In this document: positions 37,590 to 46,787 of the stretch, piece by piece | Numbering within the stretch: position 1 is the first letter of the stretch | How the letters are laid out: each line of letters begins with the position of its first letter | Assembly: GCA_946529215.1 (NCBI GenBank) | Contig: CAMMZC010000005.1 | Coordinates: 1 to 64,000, forward strand | Source: an uncultured Clostridia bacterium | GTDB lineage: Bacteria > Bacillota > Clostridia > TANB77 > CAG-508 | Direction of reading: 5' to 3' | DNA length: 64,000 bases | Notes under the pieces: model-generated | What the model saw: the letters and a program-made list of their open reading frames with translations, nothing else | The model's database searches: none | What the model was told of the DNA's origin: nothing | Translations under genes and position numbers: made by a program

Positions 37590-38588
37590 TTATCTTTTAA
37601 GTCTTAAATCATCTCCAATAAATTGATAAATATTATAATATCCTGCAATCCTTGAGCCAATCCTTTCTTCATAAATTTTAAAAATTTGTTCAATAGATAA
37701 ATTTGTAGATATTATTGTTTTTGTTGGCTTATTATTTAAATTCAAAATTCTAGTATTTAAAATTGTAAATAATTCGCTAACTGTCATACTATTTATATTT
37801 TCTGTGCCTAGATCATCAATTATTAATAAATCCACTGTTAGCACATTTCTATAAAACTCATCTGAATTTTGATTTTTATATTTATTAAATTTACCATCAA
37901 TTACAGTTTCAAGCAAAACAGGAGCTGTTTGATAAAGTACTGTTTTTCCTTTTTTTAAAATTTCGTTTGCAATTGCATTTGACATATATGTTTTTCCAAG
38001 ACCTGTATTTCCGCAGAAAAATAGATTTTTTTCTTCTAAATTATCAAAATTATCTATAAATTTTATACAAGCATTTTTTATATTTAAAATATTTTGTCTT
38101 GGAGAACATTTTATTTTATATTTTTTTATATCAACCTCATCAGAAAATAAATTAGTATTAAAATTATTAAAATTCATATTTTTTATATCAGATAAATTTG
38201 ATTGATTATATGATAAATTAAGCAATCTTTGTTTTAAGCAATGACACATTGTAGACTTATTATTTTCTTGAATATAGCCTGTATCTTTACAATCTTGGCA
38301 TTCATATTTTGGTTTAAACAAATTAATATCAATTTTTTTATCTTGTAAAAACTGCTCTTTTTTCTTTTTTAAGCCCTCAATTAATGAATCATATTCTTGT
38401 AAATCATTTTTTCCATTTAAAATTGCCTTAGATTTACTAATTGCATATTTATTTAGTTCATCATCTATTTCTTCCAATCCTGGAAACTCCAAATATAATT
38501 GAGAAATATCTTTTTCGGACTCCATCTGTGCTTTTCTTCTCTTCTGCTCATATTCACTTAATAAATTTTCAAGATTTTTATCAACCAT
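37590..38588 (-). CDS. DnaC/DnaI-like helicase-loader ATPase
   Basis: 332 aa. Zinc-binding region with CQDCKDTGYI...CHCLKQ near residue 95-115, then AAA ATPase: Walker A FCGNTGLGKT, Walker B LLIIDDLGTE and the arginine-finger region RIGSRIAG. It loads the replicative helicase DnaB/DnaC, as in B. subtilis DnaI. Pairs with the DnaD-like gene just upstream, 73 bp away. A chromosomal primosome pair or one from a mobile element are both possible. Confidence 0.9.
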   Translation of the reverse strand: MVDKNLENLLSEYEQKRRKAQMESEKDISQLYLEFPGLEEIDDELNKYAISKSKAILNGKNDLQEYDSLIEGLKKKKEQFLQDKKIDINLFKPKYECQDCKDTGYIQENNKSTMCHCLKQRLLNLSYNQSNLSDIKNMNFNNFNTNLFSDEVDIKKYKIKCSPRQNILNIKNACIKFIDNFDNLEEKNLFFCGNTGLGKTYMSNAIANEILKKGKTVLYQTAPVLLETVIDGKFNKYKNQNSDEFYRNVLTVDLLIIDDLGTENINSMTVSELFTILNTRILNLNNKPTKTIISTNLSIEQIFKIYEERIGSRIAGYYNIYQFIGDDLRLKR

Positions 38589-38634
38589 TATTAATCACTT
38601 CCTCACCTTAAATACAAATTTATTTTTCAAGTTA

Positions 38635-38663
38635 CTTTTTTCCTCCGTCCCCAAAAGGAACCT
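38635..38663 (-). repeat. GTCCCC REP-like element after dnaD
   Basis: 29 bp identical to 55678-55706, containing CCGTCCCCAAAAGGAACC. The DnaD stop codon TAG overlaps its end, so the element begins exactly at the stop. Confidence 0.75.
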
Positions 38664-39627
38664 AGTCCTTATTTGCATATAAATAACTTAAATTATCATA
38701 TTCTCTTTGTTCAAAAGTTTCTTTTTTAGTTTTTTTCGTAAGTTCGGCTTTATCTTTATTAAATTGTTTTCTTTGCTCTAAAAATGTTAATACTTGTTCA
38801 GGAGTTCTTAAATTTCTTTCGTTCCAATCTGAAATTACATTATTTAAATACTCAAAAGATGCATTTGTCTTAAATGTTGTTCTCTTTAGTGCAATCTCTA
38901 TAATATCCATATCATATTTAAATTCATTAATCCATTTTTCTATATAAGCTTCTTCATATTGAGTAAGTCCACTGTGTTTTCCTAATTTTTTAGCTATAGA
39001 TTTTTTTATTTTCATTATTCGATCTTGTTCCATATAGTATATTTCTAAATCTGTAAGTGTCTTAATTTTGTTTAATGCCCATGCTTCAGCAACAGTTTGA
39101 ACATAATTCCTATGCAATGCAGATTTTTTAAAACAATAATCAAATAGAGCAATTATTACTTGTGGCTCAAATTCATACTTTTCGAACCATAAATCAATAT
39201 CCTTATACCACGTAGGTCCCATAACTCCTTGAAAATACTTGTTATTTAAATATTCAACTAATTGAATTCTTTCTTTATTTTTGGAATTTTCTTCTATTTT
39301 TTCTGGGTCTGTTTTAATATTAGGTTTATATAATTCTTTAAGCATATTTTCTTGTAAATCTAAAAGAATATATCCTTGAGGTTTTCTCAAGATTAAATTG
39401 TTTTCTTCTAAATATTTCATACCTTCATTTATTACATTAAAAGGTAGCGCTAATTTTTTAGATAAATCATTTATTTTTACATCTTTATTATATTTTGAAA
39501 TAAACACCAAATATAAATATAGTTTAATATAATCTCCTGGCATACCTCCTAAATATTCAGAAAAAAATATATCAGGAATTTCTGTTGTATTAAAAATAAT
39601 ATGTTTTTCACTTTGTTCTAGTTTCAT
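38662..39627 (-). CDS. DnaD-domain primosomal protein
   Basis: 321 aa. An N-terminal winged-helix region (KINDLSKKLALPFNVINEGMKYLEENNL, ~53-80), then two DnaD/DnaB2 C-terminal domains: YEFEPQVIIALFDYCFKKS..YVQTVAEAWALNKI and YEEAYIEKWINEFKYDMDII..FEYLNNVISDWNERNL. It is a helicase-loading scaffold in Firmicutes, with DnaI downstream. Its end carries the GTCCCC element. Confidence 0.9.
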   Translation of the reverse strand: MKLEQSEKHIIFNTTEIPDIFFSEYLGGMPGDYIKLYLYLVFISKYNKDVKINDLSKKLALPFNVINEGMKYLEENNLILRKPQGYILLDLQENMLKELYKPNIKTDPEKIEENSKNKERIQLVEYLNNKYFQGVMGPTWYKDIDLWFEKYEFEPQVIIALFDYCFKKSALHRNYVQTVAEAWALNKIKTLTDLEIYYMEQDRIMKIKKSIAKKLGKHSGLTQYEEAYIEKWINEFKYDMDIIEIALKRTTFKTNASFEYLNNVISDWNERNLRTPEQVLTFLEQRKQFNKDKAELTKKTKKETFEQREYDNLSYLYANKD

Positions 39628-39797
39628 AAAAATTTCATTCCCTTCATGTTTTACTCATAATATACAGTTATACAAAGCTTTTCCAAGCCATTAACTTTTT
39701 TAAAAATGTTATCCGCATTATATAACTTTTTTTTTCAAATTTCAACTTTCATTTGTTTCAAAATTATATACTTAATTATCAAATATTGACATTTTTT

Positions 39798-40082
39798 TCA
39801 TTTTTTCTCATATAGATATAATTTTTGCTTAAAAATATATTTTATAATATATTTTAAAAAATACAATAAATTTTCTCCTTCTACTCCAACAATACTAAAA
39901 ATAACTACAGGAAAAACTAAAATTATAAAAGCAAAAATTTTATGTGTTAATCTCTTAAGTAGTAAATTTATTAAAACAAATACTATCGCTCCCCAAATTG
40001 CATCGACTATAGCTGCAGAGTAATCAATAATTCCAAATATTTTTGTATTTAAATCATAATTCTGCGGAAAAATAAACTTCAA
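39798..40082 (-). CDS. small membrane protein, VirB3/PrgI-like position
   Basis: About 94 aa with two or three hydrophobic segments (GAIVFVLINLLL, FAFIILVFPVVIFSIVG). Start TTG 40082 behind GAGGTG rather than the GTG of the track. Order and size match the VirB3/PrgI slot of a type IV secretion cluster, but sequence similarity is not evident to me. Confidence 0.5.
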   Translation of the reverse strand: MKFIFPQNYDLNTKIFGIIDYSAAIVDAIWGAIVFVLINLLLKRLTHKIFAFIILVFPVVIFSIVGVEGENLLYFLKYIIKYIFKQKLYLYEKK

Positions 40083-40162
40083 TTTTATTATCACCTCTTT
40101 CCTTTTTTATATAAAACTTTCTTGCAAAATGTTTAACTACAATATCAAAAACATAATTTCTT

Positions 40163-41038
40163 TTAGTCCCCTTTCACTAATCCAATATTTGCCTGCACAT
40201 TTGTAGAAATACCTGTTCCCATCATAAATTCCTTAACAAAAGAATTAGCTCTAATTAAACTGTAAATTCCACCAACATAAATAAATTTCACCATTAAATC
40301 ATTTGAATTATAATCAACAGAAAATAGAATAAGTAGCACTAAAGAAACTATAATTTGTATAAATAACATCGATAACAGATTTCTAAGCCACAATCTAAAA
40401 AACATAGAAGTATTTTCCATACTTAAAGATAAAATAGCAAAAGGAGAAATTAAAACTAAAATTTTAATAGTAACATATCTTAAAGCATAAACAGTAACTA
40501 AATTAACTAATGAAATAGTAGTTGTTCCTTTTATTAACCCGTCTACTGAAAAAACATTTAAATTTTCAGAAATTTTTAAATTTGAATTTATAACTTCAAT
40601 TAATCTAGAAAAACAAATATTTTGCTTAAACAGGTCTTCTCCTATACTTCTAATAGCAGAAGAAATGCTTGAATTTATATCTAGAATTTGCTGGATAATA
40701 AAGTAAGAACTATTCATTGCAATTCCAAAAATAATTAATTTAAATATAAACTGCGTTGGATTTTCTATTTTTGAAAGTGTAATATTTGAAGATAAATATT
40801 TAGTTGAATAATATAAAATATACCCAAAAAGTAATGCATTTGCAATTAATAGAATTCCATTTGTAGAGCTGGTTCCAAAAATCTTACCAAAATATTTATC
40901 ATTTAAAATATTTGAATTAATAAAAGTTAAGTTATCCAAAACTTTAAATAAATTATTGTCTATAGATTTAAATAAATTGCTAAAAATTGTATTTATTGTA
41001 TCAATTACTACTTGACTCATATTAGTATTTTGTTCCAA
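40163..41038 (-). CDS. VirB6/TrbL-like polytopic membrane protein
   Basis: 291 aa, TTG start with GGAGG. About six membrane segments, with the central ALRYVTIKILVLISPFAILS and RLWLRNLLSMLFIQIIVSLV, the arrangement of VirB6/TrbL channel proteins of Gram-positive T4SS-like systems. Middle gene of the cluster. Confidence 0.65.
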   Translation of the reverse strand: MEQNTNMSQVVIDTINTIFSNLFKSIDNNLFKVLDNLTFINSNILNDKYFGKIFGTSSTNGILLIANALLFGYILYYSTKYLSSNITLSKIENPTQFIFKLIIFGIAMNSSYFIIQQILDINSSISSAIRSIGEDLFKQNICFSRLIEVINSNLKISENLNVFSVDGLIKGTTTISLVNLVTVYALRYVTIKILVLISPFAILSLSMENTSMFFRLWLRNLLSMLFIQIIVSLVLLILFSVDYNSNDLMVKFIYVGGIYSLIRANSFVKEFMMGTGISTNVQANIGLVKGD

Positions 41039-41071
41039 AACATTCCTCCTTTTTCCATTATTTTTAATTCT

Positions 41072-41398
41072 TTATATTAGCGACTTAATAGCTGCTAAAA
41101 TTAAATCAATAGCCAAAATAAAAGCATAAGAAAATAGAGAACTTCTAATTATTTTTTTTCCTGTTCTAATTCTTTCCTCATCTCCAAAACTAAATTTTTT
41201 CATAAAAATCCCTGTACCTACTGCTACTGCTGCAGCTGGTGTAGAAAGTTTTATAATCCAACTTTCTATATTACTAAAAGCACTTTCCATTTTTGAAACA
41301 AGTTTAGGAGTTGCTGCAAAAACACTTGTACCAAAACTTATTGCAAAAACAAAACTAAAAATTAATATAACAATAAAATAAAACATTTTCTTTTTCAA
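41072..41398 (-). CDS. VirB2/TrbC-like pilin-type membrane protein
   Basis: About 108 aa. Signal-like helix (FYFIVILIFSFVFAISFGTSVFA), then two hydrophobic segments (TPAAAVAVGTGIFM, LFSYAFILAIDLILAAI). Fits the VirB2/TrbC pattern. TTG start at 41398 behind AAGGTGAT is preferred over GTG 41407. Confidence 0.6.
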   Translation of the reverse strand: MKKKMFYFIVILIFSFVFAISFGTSVFAATPKLVSKMESAFSNIESWIIKLSTPAAAVAVGTGIFMKKFSFGDEERIRTGKKIIRSSLFSYAFILAIDLILAAIKSLI

Positions 41399-41479
41399 AA
41401 ATATCACCTTTCCTTTTAATTATTTAGGTTTTTACGGTACCTATAAACCTAACAAAAATAATATTTATACTATATCAAT

Positions 41480-43150
41480 TTATGTTTTAAAATACGGATA
41501 CATATTCAATTTTTTGGGTTTCAAAATCTTTTTTCCATCAGATAGAAACGCTAGAGCCGTAAAAGTTTGCAATTTTTGTGTAAAAAAATTAGTATCATAA
41601 ATATAGTCATTTTGTGTATAAACATTAAAACTCTCTGATATTGTTGCATCTAAAGAACTCATAGAATTCGTCATTCTACTATAAATTGTTTCCTTCGAAT
41701 TTTCTGAAATATTTTTCGAAGTTTTAATTTTATCCTCTTTTCCAAGTTGTTTCTGTGCCTCCTCTATTGTAAAAATATCATCTGTTCTGAACCAAATTTT
41801 ATTTATCAAATTTTGGCAAATTACTTTTACCGCTGTTTCATCTTTTAAAGTATTTTTGATTGATGAATAACTTTGAGTACTTACAATATTTATGCATTTT
41901 GCTTCTCTACTAAGAGAGAAAAATTCACTATCTGTTTTTGTTACATATTCAGCATATTCATCACAAATAAAAGCAGTTGTTTTTACTTTATCTTTTGATA
42001 AATTCATCATAACCTCTGTTTGAAAATCTAATTTTAAATATGCTGCAATTATTTTGGATAAATTTCTATATTCAGCAATATTCATATTTAAAACTACTAT
42101 TTTCCCTTTTTGAATTATATCTGAAAATCCTCTAAAATTCAGTTCATTTTTTGAACTGCAAAAAATTTTACTTACATCATAGTCTGAAACAAAAACATTT
42201 GTAATTCTTGTAATTTCAGACTTCAAAATAGCCATAGTTCTTTGATCCAATTTTTCATATTCTTTTTGAAAAAAATCCAAAGCAGTATTTAAATCATAAA
42301 TCTGTTGGTACTTTAAATTTTTATTCATAAATAAATTTCTTATAATTTGTATTTTTTCTTTGTAATAGTTCTCTTCTGTAATAATTTTATGAAGTTCTGT
42401 AAAAGTTACATATCCATTGTTATAAATTCTGCATAATTTAATTGCCTCTGTTAAAACCTGCTCTGCTTTATCTAGCCAATAACTTTCAGAATTATTTTCA
42501 GAAAATAACGTCAAAATTGTTTTTAATCTATTTGCTATTACTGATGGCTTTAAATTAGGCTTATGCAAAGGGTTATATTTAGTTTTTCCATTAAGCTCAA
42601 TTACAATTAAATCATTTTTCAAATTATATTTTTCTGCATATTTTTTTACTTGATTATAGTAATTTCCTTTTACATCTAAAATTAATGTCCCAACTTTTTT
42701 ATCAGGATTTTTACTATTATAGTTTAAAATTTGCTCAGTAAATGGATACATTGCAGAACTTGTTTTTCCAGTTCCTATAGTTCCTGTAATTAGAAAATTT
42801 TGATATAACCCAGACTCTTGAACATACACATTTTTTCCTGTTTTTTCATCATTACCTATAAGTAAATTTAATTTTTCTGTTTTTAGTTTATATTTTTCTT
42901 TTTTAACTTTCTTTTTGAAAACTATTTTAGAATAAATAAAATTAAGATAAATTATATTTGCAAAAACAAATGAAATAGCATAAATAATTTTTATATAATA
43001 CCAGATCTGTGGATACTCAGAAACTATGTTAAAACTTTTAATTCCATAGGAAATAATAATCTGTTTTGAATTTAGTAATGAGTAGAATAAATTGTAAAAA
43101 ATACAACAAATTACACATAACAAAAAAACAATAAAAATAAATCTTTTTAT
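41480..43150 (-). CDS. VirD4/TraG-like type IV coupling ATPase
   Basis: About 556 aa. Two N-terminal membrane helices, Walker A TGTIGTGKTS (~112), Walker B AFICDEYAEY (~354) and STQSYSSIKNTL after it. It would couple substrates to a T4SS-like channel. The track starts at TTG 43123, 34 nt from any SD. An in-frame ATA at 43148-43150 lies 6 nt after GGAGG and restores a typical leader (KRFIFIVFLLCVICCIF), so I place the start there. The upstream gene ends in the same SD. Confidence 0.78.
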   Translation of the reverse strand: MKRFIFIVFLLCVICCIFYNLFYSLLNSKQIIISYGIKSFNIVSEYPQIWYYIKIIYAISFVFANIIYLNFIYSKIVFKKKVKKEKYKLKTEKLNLLIGNDEKTGKNVYVQESGLYQNFLITGTIGTGKTSSAMYPFTEQILNYNSKNPDKKVGTLILDVKGNYYNQVKKYAEKYNLKNDLIVIELNGKTKYNPLHKPNLKPSVIANRLKTILTLFSENNSESYWLDKAEQVLTEAIKLCRIYNNGYVTFTELHKIITEENYYKEKIQIIRNLFMNKNLKYQQIYDLNTALDFFQKEYEKLDQRTMAILKSEITRITNVFVSDYDVSKIFCSSKNELNFRGFSDIIQKGKIVVLNMNIAEYRNLSKIIAAYLKLDFQTEVMMNLSKDKVKTTAFICDEYAEYVTKTDSEFFSLSREAKCINIVSTQSYSSIKNTLKDETAVKVICQNLINKIWFRTDDIFTIEEAQKQLGKEDKIKTSKNISENSKETIYSRMTNSMSSLDATISESFNVYTQNDYIYDTNFFTQKLQTFTALAFLSDGKKILKPKKLNMYPYFKT

Positions 43151-43151
43151 T

Positions 43152-43313
43152 TTATTCCTCCTTTCTGTTAATTAGGGATTGTTTTTTAAGATTTAACTTT
43201 GCACCTTGTCCATGATTAAATATTTTTATTTCTAAAAAAATATAAATTGTATAAATAGATACAAAAAGATTAATAATAAGGGATGTAAAGAAAATGATTA
43301 ATAACCAGTTTAT
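43152..43313 (-). CDS. small membrane protein upstream of the coupling ATPase
   Basis: 53 aa: one hydrophobic helix (WLLIIFFTSLIINLFVSIYT) and a basic tail. The SD AAGGTGGTGAT is followed at 7 nt by an in-frame ATA (43311-43313); the only in-frame ATG or GTG codons lie upstream without an SD. Unknown function; part of the T4SS-like cluster. Confidence 0.5.
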   Translation of the reverse strand: MNWLLIIFFTSLIINLFVSIYTIYIFLEIKIFNHGQGAKLNLKKQSLINRKEE

Positions 43314-43472
43314 GGTATCACCACCTTCCATTATTTTCCATAATACCACTTTTTTTTTATTTTGTCTAGACTTTTTTTAAAATTTATGATAAAATTTTAT
43401 TATAGAAAAAGTGAATTTCTATAAGATATTGAATTTACTATAATAAAATAAACTTTTTGAAAGGAGAACATT

Positions 43473-43664
43473 ATGAAGTTTGATAAAGATATGTTAATTG
43501 GCGATCTTTTAGCAGAGGCTCCAGAAAAAGCTGATATATTATTAGAAGCTGGAATGCATTGCTTAAGTTGTCCTGCTTCACAAATGGAATCTTTAGCAGA
43601 AGCATGTGAAGTTCACGGAATTGATGTTGACGAACTATTGAAAGAATTAAATAAAGATGCTTAA
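43473..43664 (+). CDS. DUF1858 domain protein
   Basis: 63 aa with the DUF1858 fold and its CxxC (MHCLSCPAS). This domain accompanies hybrid-cluster and redox proteins and is thought to bind metal or act in disulfide chemistry. The SD is GAAAGGAG. It precedes the HD-GYP gene by 68 bp, with a perfect palindrome between. Confidence 0.85.
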   Translation: MKFDKDMLIGDLLAEAPEKADILLEAGMHCLSCPASQMESLAEACEVHGIDVDELLKELNKDA

Positions 43665-43690
43665 AACCACAATATACTACGTAAATACTT

Positions 43691-43714
43691 TATTACATAA
43701 TATATTATGTAATA
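43691..43714. promoter_or_regulatory. 24-bp perfect palindrome between DUF1858 and HD-GYP genes
   Basis: TATTACATAATA with its exact reverse complement, no loop. Fits a homodimer operator or a 5' hairpin; there is no T-run after it. Confidence 0.55.
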
Positions 43715-43732
43715 GAAAAGGAGATACCCAAG

Positions 43733-44680
43733 ATGAAAACCGAAACTTTTGATTTTTATGATAGAACATCTTTAAAATCATATAATTTAGATAAAACCAT
43801 GCAAGACCAATTAAATGCATTAAGCCAATTAGATGTTTTTACAAGAAAACATTGCGAAAATGTTGCTGCTATCACCTGTAGACTATGTGAATATTTGCAT
43901 TGTTCTAAGGGCTTTACAGAATATTGTACTATATGTGCATATCTTCATGACCTAGGGAAATTATTCATTCCACCTGCAATTTTGCAAAAACCTGCAAAGC
44001 TTACAGATGAAGAGTATGAAGTTATGAAAACACATACTAAAATTGGCTATGAAATGTGTATAAAAGACGAAAGATTGCGACCTTATGCTGCTGGACCATT
44101 ATATCATCACGAAGCTCTTAATGGTACTGGATATCCACAAGGTTTAACTAAAAAAGATATTCCATATGAAGGGCAAATTATACGTGTAGCAGATGAATAT
44201 GATGCAATAGTTAGCAAAAGGCAATATAAATCTCATGTTGGAATTACAGACACCATAAAAATTCTTATAGAAAATGCTCATCCTAACTCTAATAATTTGC
44301 AATCTGACGCTATAAGTAAATTAGTAGAAAGCTCAAAAATGGGAAAAAATAATCCTATAATTGTAAAAACATTAATCAAAGTTGTAATAGATGATATTAA
44401 TTATGAAATATTTTGTACACAAGAATATGTTGAAAGTTTAAAAGAAAATATAAAAAGATTAGAAAAAGCCGAAAAATATTACAACAAAATGAAGTCTGCA
44501 AAAAATGAAGCTAAAGAACAATATTTTTATGAATACACTAAACTTTATCTAGAAAAAGGAGAAGATATTAACTCTTTTTTAACAATTAAACAGGAATATG
44601 AAGAAGCTTATGAAAAAAGAAAAGCGAAAATTGAAAGCCTATATGATGAAATAAAAAATATCAAAAAATTAAAGGTTTAA
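43733..44680 (+). CDS. HD-GYP domain phosphodiesterase-like protein
   Basis: 315 aa with no membrane segment. HD-GYP motifs: HCENVAAITCRL, LHDLGKLFIPPAIL, HTKIGYEM, YHHEALNGTGYPQGLTKKD and VADEYDAIVS, all metal positions kept. The C-terminal ~90 residues form a charged coiled coil. Likely c-di-GMP hydrolysis or a related signal role. The SD is AAAGGAGA. A GC-rich terminator follows. Confidence 0.88.
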   Translation: MKTETFDFYDRTSLKSYNLDKTMQDQLNALSQLDVFTRKHCENVAAITCRLCEYLHCSKGFTEYCTICAYLHDLGKLFIPPAILQKPAKLTDEEYEVMKTHTKIGYEMCIKDERLRPYAAGPLYHHEALNGTGYPQGLTKKDIPYEGQIIRVADEYDAIVSKRQYKSHVGITDTIKILIENAHPNSNNLQSDAISKLVESSKMGKNNPIIVKTLIKVVIDDINYEIFCTQEYVESLKENIKRLEKAEKYYNKMKSAKNEAKEQYFYEYTKLYLEKGEDINSFLTIKQEYEEAYEKRKAKIESLYDEIKNIKKLKV

Positions 44681-44727
44681 TTATACATTTATTGTATATT
44701 AACTTTATATTATGTCTTATATAAAAT

Positions 44728-44762
44728 GCGGGTTGTGAAAAATCACTTCCCGCCGTTTTTTA
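44728..44762 (+). terminator. terminator after the HD-GYP gene
   Basis: GCGGG-TT-GTGA, AAAA loop, TCAC-TT-CCCGC with a symmetric TT/TT internal loop, then CGTTTTTT. Confidence 0.85.
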
Positions 44763-45110
44763 TTCATCAAGTCCGAAACTCACTCCTAATGCATTATTTA
44801 TTTTATTCATAACACTAGCATCATCTATATGACCAATTTTTTCTTTTAATCTACTTTTATCTATTGTTCTAATTTGTTCAGTTAAAATAACTGAGTTACT
44901 TTTCAATCCTTCTGCATCTGCCTCTATTTCAATATGTGTAGGTAATTTATTTTTATTAGTCTGAGAAGTAATAGCTGCTGCAATTACTGTAGGACTATAT
45001 TTATTTCCCAAATCATTTTGTATGATTACAACTGGCCTTATACCTCCTTGTTCTGAACCAACCACAGGACTTAAATCTGCATAAAACATATCTCCTCTTT
45101 TAATTGTCAT
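44760..45110 (-). CDS. mazF: MazF/PemK-type endoribonuclease toxin (EndoA-like)
   Basis: About 116 aa: [30 protein letters not shown], then VIAAAITSQ and [16 protein letters not shown], the EndoA/MazF mRNA interferase motifs. ATG 45110 has GGAGTGAAG upstream and gives the family start MTIKRGD. There is no recognisable antitoxin gene next to it: the neighbour upstream is the GerS-like gene and downstream the HD-GYP gene converges. Confidence 0.92.
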   Translation of the reverse strand: MTIKRGDMFYADLSPVVGSEQGGIRPVVIIQNDLGNKYSPTVIAAAITSQTNKNKLPTHIEIEADAEGLKSNSVILTEQIRTIDKSRLKEKIGHIDDASVMNKINNALGVSFGLDE

Positions 45111-45249
45111 AATCTTCACTCCTAATATTAGCATATTTTAAAAGTCTGTATATTCGTAGATTAAAGCTATATTCACGTCGCAAAAATATTTTTGAATCAT
45201 AATTATTTTTTTCATTTCTTTATTTAAAATAATTTCGCAAATATTCGCT

Positions 45250-45885
45250 TTATAAATTTAATTCTATTTCTATATATTCTATGATAATTGTCGTATTTTG
45301 GTTATTATCCTGAATTATTAATTTTGTAGGTTTTAAATTCTCTTTATTTATGTATAATATTTTATTATTTAAATACTTATTATTTTTATTAGATTTTGTT
45401 TTCATAATAATCTCACCATTTTTTTCTTCAAAATTTGCTTTGTTTTTTTCTTTATATTCATTAATAAAATTTATTAAATCTAAACTATTATCTTCAAGTC
45501 CATTGTAATTTTCAAAAATTGTTTTTAAATCTAACTGGCAATTTTCAATTTTTAAACTATTATCTTTGTGTATAATCCTTACTCCTGCGATATTTTCTGG
45601 TTCTACTACTTCTTGAATACTTCCATTTTCTGTATTATATTCTTGCCTTAAAACATATTTATTTTGATTTTTGTTACTATTTACTTGTACGTTTATTTTT
45701 GTTTTATATGAACTTAAATTTAATATATTATCTACGATTTCTTGACTATTCATATTGTTTCCATTTTTTTGATTTTTAGTCATATTTTTTGAAATAAATA
45801 TTGCTAAAAAAATTGTCAAAATAATTAAAAATAAAATGAAAAATATTTTTTTGTTGCGCATAAAAAAACTTGACTCTTTTCTCAT
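45250..45885 (-). CDS. GerS-like membrane-anchored lipoprotein-fold protein
   Basis: 211 aa. N-terminal membrane helix (FFILFLIILTIFLAIFI) without a lipobox Cys, then the LolA/GerS-like beta fold: YKTKINVQVNSNKNQNKYVLRQEY and VRIIHKDNSLKIENCQL. GerS relatives take part in spore cortex modification and germination in clostridia; the assignment is by overall pattern. The SD GGAGGG lies 9 nt upstream. Confidence 0.6.
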   Translation of the reverse strand: MRKESSFFMRNKKIFFILFLIILTIFLAIFISKNMTKNQKNGNNMNSQEIVDNILNLSSYKTKINVQVNSNKNQNKYVLRQEYNTENGSIQEVVEPENIAGVRIIHKDNSLKIENCQLDLKTIFENYNGLEDNSLDLINFINEYKEKNKANFEEKNGEIIMKTKSNKNNKYLNNKILYINKENLKPTKLIIQDNNQNTTIIIEYIEIELNL

Positions 45886-46024
45886 AAATAAATTCCCTCC
45901 TATATTCGTGAATTAATATGAAAATATAAAATTTATGTGCTTGAATATAACGACATAAGACATAAATTGAAATATTTTTATATTAATCTATATTTATTCT
46001 ATAAGGACTTTATTTATGATTTGC

Positions 46025-46693
46025 TTATTCATTATTAGTCTGATTCTCTTCTGATACAGTTTCTTGGGATTTTACTTGTTCTGTATCTTGTTTTTCTATT
46101 GCTTGCACACATAATCTTTCATCAGGCTTATTTTCTACGCATGTAATTAAAGTTATGTTATTTTCAGCAGTATTTTCTAAATAACTCCAATTTGTGCTTT
46201 TTATTATCTCTATACTTTGCACAATATAAACTTTTTCGAAATCATTATATTTATATTTTATTTCTTCACCTTTTTGTACTTTGTTTAAATTTTCAAAATA
46301 ATTATTTTTATATCCTCTATTATGCCCTGCTAAGCCTATATTTCCTGTTGTTTTCGAAGTATCTTCAAAATGACCCACATATTTATTTAATACATCCATA
46401 CTTGTTGTCTCTTCTATTGGTGCTTTTAAATAAATAGATGGAATTTCTATGTACCAATTTAAGTTACTTGATGTTGCTTCTATGTTTTGCTCATTTTCTG
46501 TTTCTTCATTCTTTTGAATAATATTTTCATCGATTAAATTTTCTGAAATAATATCTTTCGAACTAATTTCTTGATTCTCATCTGTAAAACTTTGTATTGT
46601 AAAACTATTAATTAATAAATTTAAAAATATAAAAATTACAATAGAAATAAATAAAGTAATTATGTTTATGTTTTTAGTTGTATAAATATTTAT
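46025..46693 (-). CDS. class D-type sortase, probable ATA start
   Basis: The track begins at an internal ATG (46399), missing the N terminus. The frame is open upstream to ATA 46691-46693, which has AGGTGA 6 nt before it, and gives a membrane helix (INIITLFISIVIFIFLNLLI), a D/E/N-rich linker and WYIEIPSIYLKAPIEE before the catalytic part. Active site: His in LAGHNRG, Cys in LITCVE and Arg in ERLCVQ. It anchors surface proteins; no LPxTG substrate is seen here. Full length is about 222 aa. Confidence 0.82.
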   Translation of the reverse strand: MNIYTTKNINIITLFISIVIFIFLNLLINSFTIQSFTDENQEISSKDIISENLIDENIIQKNEETENEQNIEATSSNLNWYIEIPSIYLKAPIEETTSMDVLNKYVGHFEDTSKTTGNIGLAGHNRGYKNNYFENLNKVQKGEEIKYKYNDFEKVYIVQSIEIIKSTNWSYLENTAENNITLITCVENKPDERLCVQAIEKQDTEQVKSQETVSEENQTNNE

Positions 46694-46787
46694 AATCTTT
46701 CACCTACCTTTCGATTTTTTACATCTATTTTTTATTGCTCCCACAGATAATTCTAAAAATCTGTGGGAGAATTTTTTATATTTTTTA

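Noticed and set aside
37590-39627. DnaD/DnaI pair as proof of a prophage
   Set aside because: No capsid, terminase, integrase or lysis genes nearby; the pair also occurs as a chromosomal primosome.
41480-43123. TTG 43123 as start of the coupling ATPase
   Set aside because: It lies 34 nt from the SD and cuts off part of the first membrane helix; ATA 43150 is at ideal spacing.
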